From Acidobacteria bacterium UBA7540 (lineage in GTDB: Bacteria; Acidobacteriota; Terriglobia; UBA7540): 64,000 bases of DNA. Shown here one piece after another: positions 47,022 through 55,998 of the stretch. Each line of letters opens with the position of its first letter. The first letter of the stretch is position 1. The notes under the pieces are model-generated. The model saw only the letters and a list, made by a program, of their open reading frames with translations, made no database searches and was not told where the DNA came from. The position numbers were made by a program, and so were the translations under genes. The stretch covers positions 1 through 64,000 of the forward strand of contig DLMI01000046.1 of NCBI GenBank assembly GCA_002478145.1, written 5' to 3'.

Positions 47022-48611
47022 CTAGGAAGTAGATCCAGCCGGCTTGAGGGCGCTATTGTCCACCTTCACCTTGGTGTGGTTCTTCAACGTGCGGAGCACA
47101 CTGAAAGGACCGGAAACAATCTCCTCATTGGGTTGGACGCCTTTGAGCACTTCCACATCTGATTGGCCCATGATGCCGGATTCGACGGGGACAAAGACCG
47201 CCCGACCGTCCTTAAGCTGGAAGGCTCCCTGCACTTCTTCCTTTCCTTTGTCTTTGGCCGCAGTGGTGGGCTGCGAAGTGGCGGCCTGCACCTTGCCTTT
47301 GGCCCCCTTGCTGCTCTCCTCTTCTTCCAATTGACGCCGCGTCCGGACAGTGAGTGCCTGGATGGGGATGGTCACAGCGTTCTGGCGCGTCGCGGTGGTG
47401 ATCTTTGCGGTCGTAGAAAGCCCTGGGCGGAGACCCGGCGGGGGATCATCCAAGGTCACGACCACCTTGAAGTCCTTGGCTTCTTCCGTCGTAGATGTAC
47501 TCGTTCCTGTGGTCACCCCGGAGGTGCGGCCAACGGCGCTCTGGCCGATCTCCGTGACTTTGCCCTTGAATGTCTTGTTCGGGATGGCGTCAATCGTCAC
47601 CTCCGCCGTTTGCCCGAGCTTCACGTTGACGATGTCGGTTTCATCCACCTTGACCTCGGCGGTAATCACCGCCAGATCGGAAACCTGATAGAGCAAGCTT
47701 CCGACCGCGTTTTGAATTCCCGGCACCACGTTCTCGCCCACGTGTACCGGTAAGGACGTCACGATGCCATCGAGGGGGGAATTGTAAATGGTCTTGTCGC
47801 GGACATCCTCGGTGCTAACAAGTTGGGCCTCCTGCATTGCTACCTTGGCGCGCGCGCTGTCAAGATTGAACCTGGCCTGCTGAAGTAAGGCTCTTTGCTG
47901 GACCACCGCCGCCTGGTCTCCATCCAAGGTGGCCTGCGCCACCTTGACGTTGTCCAGGCGCGTGTCGAATTCATTTTGGGCAATCAGCTTATCGCGCAGC
48001 AAATCCTCCCCCCGCTTGAACTCCTGTTGGTTGCGGACAAGGTTCGCCTGGGCCGTTTGCACGTTGGCCAGCGCAGTGTTCAAAGCTGCTTGCTGCGCCT
48101 GCACTGTCGCCGCAAACTGCTCCACGTCTGCTTTGGCGCTAGAAACGGTTGCCTTTTGTGCATCAACGGTGGCATTCGCCTGGACCGCCTCCGTCTTCAA
48201 GAGGAGTTGGCCTTTCTTGACCGTATCGCCTTCCTTTACGAAAATATCGGTTATCTTGCCGTAGGAGTTCGCATTCACGTTGGCGAGGCTGGCCGTGGGC
48301 GGTTTAATCTCTCCCGAGGCCGTCACGATGGCCGAAAGCAAATCCGCCCGCGTGACCTTGAGAGTCTGAACAGTGACGACACCGCCCTTGCTCCAGATAA
48401 TCCCGCCTGCCACAAGCCCCACCAGAGCTAGCGCTCCCACAATCACCAGGATCATCTTCTTTCTTGACTTCTTGCCCTTCCCATTGCGAGGCCGGGAAGG
48501 AGCCCCGCTGGTTTCGTTTGCCCCTTCAGGAGAAGTGGTTCGTCCGAGTTCCAGTCCAGTTACTTGGGCCACGGCTGTTTCATCCTTTTCTTCAAGTGTA
48601 CGTGCAGACAT
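47022..48611 (-). CDS. HlyD/MacA-type periplasmic adaptor protein
   Basis: A 529-residue membrane-fusion protein. The ATG at 48611 is chosen for AGGGGGAG in front; a start 6 codons earlier is possible. After a disordered, charged N-terminus there is one membrane helix (MILVIVGALALVGLVAGGII). A lipoyl-like half-motif (GKITDIFVKEGDTVKKGQLL), a long coiled-coil hairpin (about residues 145-280) and IYNSPLDGIVTSLPVHVGEN follow, then beta-barrel and membrane-proximal domains. An insert rich in Lys, Glu and Ser (about 425-465) is unusual. It should link the MacB-like permeases to an outer-membrane channel. Confidence 0.92.
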   Translation of the reverse strand: MSARTLEEKDETAVAQVTGLELGRTTSPEGANETSGAPSRPRNGKGKKSRKKMILVIVGALALVGLVAGGIIWSKGGVVTVQTLKVTRADLLSAIVTASGEIKPPTASLANVNANSYGKITDIFVKEGDTVKKGQLLLKTEAVQANATVDAQKATVSSAKADVEQFAATVQAQQAALNTALANVQTAQANLVRNQQEFKRGEDLLRDKLIAQNEFDTRLDNVKVAQATLDGDQAAVVQQRALLQQARFNLDSARAKVAMQEAQLVSTEDVRDKTIYNSPLDGIVTSLPVHVGENVVPGIQNAVGSLLYQVSDLAVITAEVKVDETDIVNVKLGQTAEVTIDAIPNKTFKGKVTEIGQSAVGRTSGVTTGTSTSTTEEAKDFKVVVTLDDPPPGLRPGLSTTAKITTATRQNAVTIPIQALTVRTRRQLEEEESSKGAKGKVQAATSQPTTAAKDKGKEEVQGAFQLKDGRAVFVPVESGIMGQSDVEVLKGVQPNEEIVSGPFSVLRTLKNHTKVKVDNSALKPAGSTS

Positions 48612-49296
48612 CAAACTCCCCCTCGTCATGCTGGGCTACCAGGCGCCTACGAAGCCGCTGTCGCTTCGGACCGACACCCACACCCCATCGCCACGATGGC
48701 GGCTTCTAACCACACTACGCTTTTCAGGTCCAAAAAGTTTCCCCAAAAGATTGCCCGCGCCTACCGGTCGAACTCGAGGTTTATCCGCAAGGCTGGCGGG
48801 CCTCGCTCGCGTGTGTCCTACCAAGCAATAACAAGGAAGATTGAGTGACATCACTTTTCGTGCTCATTGCCTTGGGAGATTCTCCAGGGCGTTCCTATCT
48901 ATTCTAACTCTACCCAGCGGCATAGAAAAGCCGAATTTGGCAGTCACAATCCGAGGCGTTAGTGGCGAACCTACCTGCTTTATTCGACCCTGTTTTTTAT
49001 CACTTAACGCGTACAACGGCACGCCCCGTCATTTGCAGCGTCGGAGGGTAGGGTTCTGTCCGGGTTCTTTTTCCAGGGTACTGGAAAGGACCTCGGTTGT
49101 GTCCCTCCTTGCGCGGTCGAAGGGGAGTCCAGCCGAGTCCCCCTCTCCTATTAGACGTTCCTGCGGCGGAGATGTCAGCTCGTTTTCGATGGGCTGAGCT
49201 TCCCTCCTGGTCAAGCCACCCTTCATGCTTGGGCGGCATCAATATTCATGTCAGTCAAAAAGGGGTGCGCGACTATATCGTCAGGGGAGTATGTCC
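48612..49296. other. Divergent intergenic region, no gene seen
   Basis: About 685 bases between the export operon and the GWxTD gene. Several frames up to 118 codons exist but have no recognisable domain, and composition is unlike the neighbours. It presumably contains the promoter of the export operon, which I could not locate. Confidence 0.4.
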
Positions 49297-49325
49297 TTGA
49301 CTTTTCAAACCTCAAAAAATACAAT
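49297..49325 (+). promoter_or_regulatory. Sigma-70-type promoter for GWxTD gene
   Basis: TTGACT (49297-49302) and TACAAT (49320-49325) are separated by 17 bases and lie about 32 bases upstream of the start region of the GWxTD gene. Five or more of six bases match consensus in each box. It is the best promoter-like sequence in the window. Confidence 0.7.
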
Positions 49326-49357
49326 CGGCACTGACCGAGGTTGAGAAAGGAGAGCCG

Positions 49358-51028
49358 TTGGTGTTTAACCGGATTGAATTTATCAGCCGGCGCGGGTGGT
49401 GTGTTTGGCTTTGGGTGCTGTTTTCGGGATTCACGGCATTGGGGTTGGTTCTTCCCGTCTTAAATGCGGTACCTCAAGAGAGCGAGAAGCAAAGCAAGGC
49501 GGAAAAACGCCGCCAGAAGGCAATCCAGAAAGAAATGGAGAGCCCTTATAAGAAATGGCTCAGTGAAGAAGTCCCTTACATTATTACCGGGGAGGAAAGA
49601 GCGTCTTTCAAGAAGCTCACTACAGACGATGAAAGGGAACAATTCATTGAGGCGTTCTGGGAGCGGCGCAATCCGAATCCTAACAGTCCCGAGAATGAGT
49701 TCAAAGAGGAATACTACCGGCGCATTGCCTACGCAAACGAGCACTATGCCTCGGGTATCCAGGGTTGGAGAACCGACCGCGGGCGAATCTATATCATGTA
49801 CGGCCCGGCGGACGAGGTAGATTCTCACCCCAGCGGCGGCAGCTACGTTCGACCTCAGGAAGAGGGTGGCGGAGAGACCGCCACTTACCCCTTCGAGCAA
49901 TGGCGGTATCGTTATATTGACGGCATCGGGACCAATATAATTTTGGAATTCGTCGATCCGACGATGAGCGGAGAATATCACCTCACCATGGATCCAGGCG
50001 AGAAGGATGCTTTGCTCCACGTCCCGAACGCCGGATTAACTGACATGGAATCCATGGGCATGGCCAGCAAGGCAGACCGCTTTAGCCGGACTGACGGTAT
50101 GACGATTGGCCAGTCCATGACTGGAGAACCCGAGAGCATGAATGAATTCACCCGCCTAGATCTGTACGCGAAGATCTGGAAACCGCCGGATGTCAAGTTT
50201 AAAGATTTGAAAGCTATTGTTACGTCTAAGATTTCCGCGCAGCTTTTACCCTTCGACGTTCGTACAGACTTTCTCCGCGTGACAGATGAGACCGTGCTCA
50301 CTCCCATTACTCTTCAAGTAGCTTACCGAGACCTGCAATTTCAGAACAAGGACGGGGTGATGCATGGCGTCATGGATATCTATGGTGAGGTGACCAGCCT
50401 GGGTGGCAGGAATGTCAATACATTTGAAAAGAGCCTGGTCTTGGACGTTCCAGAGCATGAATTTCAGCGGTTTTTGGAACGCAAGGCAGTATATCAAGAA
50501 GCCATCCCATTGCGCCCGGGTCGCTACAAGCTGAGCTTGGTGATGAAGGACAACCTCAGCGGCCACGTGGGATCGATGGAAATCGGCCTGGTGGTCCCGC
50601 GGTTTGACGAAAATAAACTATCGAACAGTTCATTGATTCTCGCGGACCTCATTCAGCCTCTGCCTACGAATCAAGTTGGCACGGGCCCGTTCGTAATCGG
50701 GGGGACGAAGGTTCGCCCCAGCGTCAACCAAACCTTTACGCGCGACCAGAAGCTTGGCATCTATATGCAGGTTTATAACCTGGGTCTGGACGTGAAGACG
50801 CACAAGCCATCGTTGGATGTAGAATACGAACTGCTCAAGGATGGAAAATCCCTTCTAGCGCAATCAGAGGACGCAGCCAAACTGAAGGACGCCACGCAGC
50901 AGTTTACGCTGGAAAAGCAAATGCCATTGAGTGTGCTTCAACCTGGCAAATACACGGTGCAGATAAAGGTCACGGACAAAATAAATAAACAAACCCTTTT
51001 ACCTTCGACCACTTTTGAGGTACAGTGA
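49358..51028 (+). CDS. GWxTD domain-containing exported protein
   Basis: A 556-residue protein. AAAGGAG precedes two possible starts, TTG 49358 and GTG 49361. A signal anchor (WLWVLFSGFTALGLVLPVL) is followed by a Lys/Glu-rich helix and then the GWxTD domain: SYIITGEERASF-like start (VPYIITGEERASFKKLTTDD), FWERRNPNP and QGWRTDRGRIYIMYGPADEV. The C-terminal part (about 330-556) has beta-rich segments (LRPGRYKLSLVMKDNLSGH). This family is typical of Acidobacteria and Bacteroidetes and its function is unknown. It is first in a run of four co-directional genes. Confidence 0.9.
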   Translation: MVFNRIEFISRRGWCVWLWVLFSGFTALGLVLPVLNAVPQESEKQSKAEKRRQKAIQKEMESPYKKWLSEEVPYIITGEERASFKKLTTDDEREQFIEAFWERRNPNPNSPENEFKEEYYRRIAYANEHYASGIQGWRTDRGRIYIMYGPADEVDSHPSGGSYVRPQEEGGGETATYPFEQWRYRYIDGIGTNIILEFVDPTMSGEYHLTMDPGEKDALLHVPNAGLTDMESMGMASKADRFSRTDGMTIGQSMTGEPESMNEFTRLDLYAKIWKPPDVKFKDLKAIVTSKISAQLLPFDVRTDFLRVTDETVLTPITLQVAYRDLQFQNKDGVMHGVMDIYGEVTSLGGRNVNTFEKSLVLDVPEHEFQRFLERKAVYQEAIPLRPGRYKLSLVMKDNLSGHVGSMEIGLVVPRFDENKLSNSSLILADLIQPLPTNQVGTGPFVIGGTKVRPSVNQTFTRDQKLGIYMQVYNLGLDVKTHKPSLDVEYELLKDGKSLLAQSEDAAKLKDATQQFTLEKQMPLSVLQPGKYTVQIKVTDKINKQTLLPSTTFEVQ

Positions 51029-51089
51029 GCACGGCGTGTTATTTTGCCGGTCAGGTGTTGGGCGGTTTCGGGAGACCTAGACGATTCAC

Positions 51090-52871
51090 ATGAAAGCTCC
51101 AAAATCTGGAATCAGGCTGTCAGCCATTCTTCTGGCGGGGAGCCTTGTTTCCCCTTTGCTTAATCCGGTCCGGGCCCTCGCGTCGGAATATGGGCGTCTT
51201 TCGGGCATCGTCTCGGACAATCATGGCAATCCTTTGATGGGTGCCACGGTTCTGATCATCGGGCCGTTGTTGATTCCCACTGCCAGCGCCGGGGAACAGG
51301 TGGAGCGCGTCATCACTGACGCCAAAGGCAAGTTCGCAGTTGGGCACCTCATTCCGGGCTGGTACTCCCTTCAGATTATTTCCCCAACGCGGTTACCCGC
51401 TCATCGGAACGGGATTAAGGTGGAAGCCGGGCAGACGTCCACATTGAAATTTGTTTTAGGTGACGTCTTTGCTCCTTTGCGTTTTCAGATTCCCGATACT
51501 GGCGCAACCTCTTTGGGTGACGATTGGAAGTGGGTGCTAAGGACTTCCGCAGCCACCCGGCCTATCCTCAGATACCGGCAGGAGGTTGCAGAGACCACCC
51601 CGAATGCTGTAAACCCTCCTCTGCCTGCCAGCCAGCGTCTTGTTGGCATGGTGCCGGGTTCTTCTGGCTGGGAGCCACTGGCCACGGACCCAGGCATGGG
51701 AAGTGTTTTGGCTTATCTTCGCTCGCTGTCCCTGGACTCCGATCTTCTGGCGGTGGGTTCAGTCGCGGCCAACGGAACCCTGACATCTTCAGTGGGGACG
51801 GAGTATCGAAAGGGCTTGATCAAGGGTGATTCTGAGGAAATCTCTCTGGTCGTGCACCGATTGGGTTACGCAAGGGGCGTGACCGCTACGGGTGGCGGCG
51901 GACAGCTTCCCGATTCCTATGCGCAGGGATTAGTGGCAAGCTACACCCAAACCCGTCACATTTATCCTCACCTGACATTGACGGCGGGCATGGATATTGA
52001 TTACCTAAATGCGCTTGGGGATGTGATGGCCGCCCAACCGCGAATCAAGCTGGCTTACCACCTTTCCCGTTCCACCGACGTTGCCCTGCAGGTTGGGAAG
52101 GGACCATCCGACGGTTCAGGGACTTTGCTGGAACGTGTCAGTAGGCTCGATTCTTTCCCGCTGCTGACGCTGCGAGGCTATCGGCCTGAGCTTGAGCAAG
52201 GCGTCCATTCCGAGATCTCCGTGAGCCGCCTTCTGAGTGGTTCCGCGCGGATCGAGCTCGCCGCTTACCACGATGGGGTCAGGAACGCGGCTGTTTGGGG
52301 ATCGGCCAATGCCGCGGCAAGAAGCTGGCTTGCGGGTAATTACGTGGTGAACCCTGCCGTGGGTGGGATTTTTGTGAATGTGGGTGATTACCACTCTTCC
52401 GGATATCGGGCGGCCTATGTACAACGCATAGGAAATCACGTCGAAACTCTCGTCGCCTACTCCGTGGGGGATTCCCTGTCCGCACACGGACTCCTCAACC
52501 AGGCTCCAAAGGGAGATCTACAAGGTGTGCTCAAGCCCGTTCGCAGCGCCTCCTTGGCCGGAGGAGTTTCGGCCCGTATTCCTGTCACTCGGACTCAATT
52601 GACGACTTCGTACGAATGGGTTCAGCGTGGCCGCGTAACCATGGTGGATCCTTACGGCCAAGCCGATTTGCAACTGCAACCATTCTTGGATGTCCAGGTC
52701 CGCCAGCCCCTCCCTGCCCTTGCTTTCCTCCCCGCCCACATCGAAGCCGTCGCGGAATTCCGGAATTTATTAGCCCAGGGCTACTCGCCCTTGACGCAAT
52801 CCGGCGAAATGACTCTGCTTTTGAGTTCAGCTTATAAGTCTCTCCGCGGGGGCTTTTCCGTAGAATTCTAA
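51090..52871 (+). CDS. Exported protein with carboxypeptidase-regulatory-like domain
   Basis: A 593-residue protein. A signal peptide (LSAILLAGSLVSPLLNPVRA) precedes a beta-sandwich domain (GRLSGIVSDNHGNPLMGATV ... GKFAVGHLIPGWYSLQI) at about residues 35-125. The remaining 460 residues alternate short hydrophobic strands, as in an outer-membrane barrel, and end with SLRGGFSVEF, whose terminal Phe fits. No plug domain is present, so it is not a standard TonB-dependent receptor. It follows the GWxTD gene after 61 bases and is probably co-transcribed. The 298 bases after it hold nothing I can support. Confidence 0.8.
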   Translation: MKAPKSGIRLSAILLAGSLVSPLLNPVRALASEYGRLSGIVSDNHGNPLMGATVLIIGPLLIPTASAGEQVERVITDAKGKFAVGHLIPGWYSLQIISPTRLPAHRNGIKVEAGQTSTLKFVLGDVFAPLRFQIPDTGATSLGDDWKWVLRTSAATRPILRYRQEVAETTPNAVNPPLPASQRLVGMVPGSSGWEPLATDPGMGSVLAYLRSLSLDSDLLAVGSVAANGTLTSSVGTEYRKGLIKGDSEEISLVVHRLGYARGVTATGGGGQLPDSYAQGLVASYTQTRHIYPHLTLTAGMDIDYLNALGDVMAAQPRIKLAYHLSRSTDVALQVGKGPSDGSGTLLERVSRLDSFPLLTLRGYRPELEQGVHSEISVSRLLSGSARIELAAYHDGVRNAAVWGSANAAARSWLAGNYVVNPAVGGIFVNVGDYHSSGYRAAYVQRIGNHVETLVAYSVGDSLSAHGLLNQAPKGDLQGVLKPVRSASLAGGVSARIPVTRTQLTTSYEWVQRGRVTMVDPYGQADLQLQPFLDVQVRQPLPALAFLPAHIEAVAEFRNLLAQGYSPLTQSGEMTLLLSSAYKSLRGGFSVEF

Positions 52872-53169
52872 CTTCTGGCGAATAGTTAGTGGGCTAAAAG
52901 TCTCTGCCTTGAAACCGATTCGTCATGGCGGCCTTCAGAAATCCAAGTGTTTCCGTACCTGTAGGTTTCCAAAGGACGGGAACAGAGTTACGGAAAAGTG
53001 GAGGCCATATCCCGAATTTTGTAGCGGGCGCTGCTACTACCCTGTTGACGTTATATATGATTGAAAATAGGAACTTTATTTGTTTCTTGGAACTCCGACT
53101 ACTGGAATCTAACTTGCTAGGGGTCTGAGGTGGTAGTCTAAACGGCAGCGGACAGGTCGCTGCGTTCAG

Positions 53170-55998
53170 ATGACAAAAGCTCCGCCTTACCGGTTTACGT
53201 CCGTTTCGCTGGCTATCCTTAGCCTGACGCTTATCGTGTTTGCCGTTGTCAATCTCCAGCAGCGGGTCCGCTATCGGCTGCCGGACGATGGGGTATCCTG
53301 GGTTGACTCCAAAAGGGGAGTGGAGGCATGGATTGTCACCCCCGATGGTCCAGGTGACCGGGCGGGGATCCGGGAGGGCGATCTCTTAGAGTCAGTCGAC
53401 AGAAAACCGATTCACGCGGCGGCTGACGGCGGTCGTGAGATCTTCCGCGACGACGTATGGTCTCAGGCAAGCTATATCCTAGTGCGAAATGGCGAAAAGT
53501 TCCAAACCTCGCTGGTTCTTGTTCCGCAAAAAGCGGCCGCGACGGTGCGATATTATCTCAGCCTAGTGGGCCTGATATACCTGGTTATCGGGACTTTTAT
53601 ACTATTGCGACGCTGGACAGCTCCTAAATCACTTCATTTCTACATCTTTTGCTTGGCGTCCTTTATCCTTTACACGTTCTCCTATACCGGAAAGCTGAAT
53701 CTGTTCGATTGGACGGTGTATTGGCTGCAAGTTCTTGCCTTGCTCCTTCAGCCCGCGCTCTTCCTGCATTTCTGCCTTGGTTTTCCCGAGCAAAAGACTT
53801 TCCTGCGCGGTCGGCGTTATGTGATTCCCTCCCTTTATGGGCCAGCGGTAGCCCTGGCGGCTGTTCATGTTCTTGTGGCCACGGAGCTCATGGTTCTCCC
53901 CATGCCCTTGCTCCAGGTGCGTTGGCTTCTTGACCGCGTCGAGTTCGTGTATCTAGCCGTCTACTTCTTAGCGGGGGCAGTGGTGCTCCAACAAGCCTAT
54001 TCGCGAGCGCAGGTGCCTCTGCTGAAGCAGCAGTTGAAATGGGTGACGCGAGGGACCTGGCTTGCTATCGCACCCTTTGCGACCTTCTATGCGATTCCCT
54101 ATTTCCTCGGGTTTATTCCCAACGCCTGGATGAACCTTTCTGCACTTTCACTTGTCTTTCTCCCCGTCACTTTTGGTTACGCCATCGTGCGTTACCGCCT
54201 GATGGACGTGGATGTCATTTTCCGCAGGGGGATCGCTTACACCTTGGCCACGGCCACCATTGTGGCCCTCTATTTCAGCGTGATCGGGTTATTCGCGGAT
54301 TTCTTCCGATCCACGATCCCGATAACCAGCCGGAGTGGGTGGGTTTTGGCCGTCGTCGTCACCGCCTTGGTTTTCCAGCCCATGGTGAATTGGATCCAGG
54401 TGCGGCTGGATAGGTTCTTTAACCGCGAGCGTTATGACTATCGTCGCACCCTGCTGGAGTTTGCGCGCGAACTGAGCTCCGAGTTGCATGTTGATCGCCT
54501 CCTCGAACAGGTCACAGTAAAGCTGACTGAAACCCTTGGGGTCGATCGCCTAGCGGTTTTTTGGGCGACGGATTTGGACCAATTCCGCTTGGTCAAGTCG
54601 CGCGGCGTGAGCTACTCCGAGGGACTGGATACAAGTTTCCTTGACCCCGCGCGCAGCCAACAGGGCAAGGAGTATCTGTTTTTTGACAGTGTCAGGCGCC
54701 CGTTTGGCTTCGCGCCCTCGGCGCAGAAGACTATCGAGCAGTTGGACCTGCACTATTACTTGCCCTTTAAGGTGAAAGAGCGCACCTTGGGTTACCTCGG
54801 CCTGGGGAAAACGCGCGATGGGGACTTCCTCTCGAGCGAGGATATTGACCTTCTGCAGACCCTCACCGGGTACGTCTCCGTGGCGCTTGAGAATGCCCAG
54901 CTTTACGAATCGCTTGAGAAGAAAGCTCTTGAATACCAGGCACTGACGGATTTCAGCGAGAACATCATTGAATCGATTAACGCCGGCGTTCTCGCCTGCG
55001 ACCTGGAAGGGAAAGTAGGGTCATGGAATTCCGCCATGGAGAAGCTTTACGGCCTAGTGCGAAATGATGCAGTGGGGAAATCGCTGCATGCCATTTTCCC
55101 ACCCGAACTGTTGGCGGAATTGCCTGGAGCCTCGGATGCGCAGAGCGTCCTGAGTCTGTACAAGTTTCGCTTACATACTCCGGGCGGTCAGACCCTGATT
55201 GTGAACCTTTCGGCGGTCCCACTGGTAGGGAAAGATGGTCACGTACTCGGCAGGCTGCTGATTTTCAACGACTTGACCGACCGCGTGAACCTCGAGGACC
55301 AGTTGATTCAGGCGGAGAAACTCTCCTCCATCGGCTTGCTGGCGGCAGGCGTCGCTCACGAAGTGAACACGCCTTTGGCGGTTATCACTTCCCAGGCCCA
55401 AATGCTGATGAGGCAGTTATCGGCGGATGATTCTCTCTCCCGCACCCTCGACAAGATCATCAAGCAGGCGTTTCGCGCCTCCGAGATTGTCAACAACTTA
55501 CTGAAGTTCTCGCGTGTCAGCGGCAGTGAGTATTCTGATCTGGATTTAAACAAGCTGGTCCGCGAGACCGTGTCGCTCGTTGAGCCGATGCTGCGCGCCT
55601 CCAAGATTTCCGTGAATGCGCAATTGTGTACCTCATTGCCCTTGGTTTACGCCAACCCCGGAAAACTCCAGCAGGTTTTCATGAATCTCATCATAAATGC
55701 GCGCGACGCGATGCCGCGTGGCGGCGAGCTGACCATCGCTACCCAATGCGAAGACTCCTCCGTTTGCGTCGAGGTTTCGGATAACGGGGTGGGAATTTCC
55801 CCTGAGCATCTCAGCAAGATTTTTGATCCCTTCTTCACTACCAAGTCGACGAGCCGCGGAACGGGTTTGGGCCTCGCGGTTACGTATGGAATCATTCGTG
55901 AGCATCTGGGGAAGATCGAGGTGCAGAGCGCGGTGGGACGCGGTACCTCGTTCCATGTGGAGTTGCCGGTTGCGAGGAAAGCAGTAAATGTCGCCTAA
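53170..55998 (+). CDS. Membrane histidine kinase with PDZ, GAF and PAS domains
   Basis: A 942-residue sensor. In order: one N-terminal helix, a periplasmic PDZ-like domain (about 45-110, VTPDGPGDRAGIREGDLLES), seven or so membrane helices (130-400), GAF (about 430-570), PAS (about 590-690), dimerisation domain with phospho-acceptor His730 (GVAHEVNTPLAVI), and ATPase domain (NLIINARDAMPRG, DNGVGISPEHLSKIFDPFFT, GTGLGLAVTYGIIREH). A PDZ joined to a multi-helix sensor suggests recognition of a peptide or envelope protein. Its stop overlaps the start of the NtrC-type regulator by 11 bases, so the two form a cognate pair. Confidence 0.93.
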   Translation: MTKAPPYRFTSVSLAILSLTLIVFAVVNLQQRVRYRLPDDGVSWVDSKRGVEAWIVTPDGPGDRAGIREGDLLESVDRKPIHAAADGGREIFRDDVWSQASYILVRNGEKFQTSLVLVPQKAAATVRYYLSLVGLIYLVIGTFILLRRWTAPKSLHFYIFCLASFILYTFSYTGKLNLFDWTVYWLQVLALLLQPALFLHFCLGFPEQKTFLRGRRYVIPSLYGPAVALAAVHVLVATELMVLPMPLLQVRWLLDRVEFVYLAVYFLAGAVVLQQAYSRAQVPLLKQQLKWVTRGTWLAIAPFATFYAIPYFLGFIPNAWMNLSALSLVFLPVTFGYAIVRYRLMDVDVIFRRGIAYTLATATIVALYFSVIGLFADFFRSTIPITSRSGWVLAVVVTALVFQPMVNWIQVRLDRFFNRERYDYRRTLLEFARELSSELHVDRLLEQVTVKLTETLGVDRLAVFWATDLDQFRLVKSRGVSYSEGLDTSFLDPARSQQGKEYLFFDSVRRPFGFAPSAQKTIEQLDLHYYLPFKVKERTLGYLGLGKTRDGDFLSSEDIDLLQTLTGYVSVALENAQLYESLEKKALEYQALTDFSENIIESINAGVLACDLEGKVGSWNSAMEKLYGLVRNDAVGKSLHAIFPPELLAELPGASDAQSVLSLYKFRLHTPGGQTLIVNLSAVPLVGKDGHVLGRLLIFNDLTDRVNLEDQLIQAEKLSSIGLLAAGVAHEVNTPLAVITSQAQMLMRQLSADDSLSRTLDKIIKQAFRASEIVNNLLKFSRVSGSEYSDLDLNKLVRETVSLVEPMLRASKISVNAQLCTSLPLVYANPGKLQQVFMNLIINARDAMPRGGELTIATQCEDSSVCVEVSDNGVGISPEHLSKIFDPFFTTKSTSRGTGLGLAVTYGIIREHLGKIEVQSAVGRGTSFHVELPVARKAVNVA

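Noticed and set aside
48841..49197. 118-codon plus-strand frame upstream of the GWxTD gene
   Set aside because: Unusual composition rich in Arg, Ser and Pro, with no motif or ribosome-binding site.
52925..53128. 67-codon plus-strand frame between the barrel-like gene and the kinase
   Set aside because: No ribosome-binding site and no recognisable features; probably chance.
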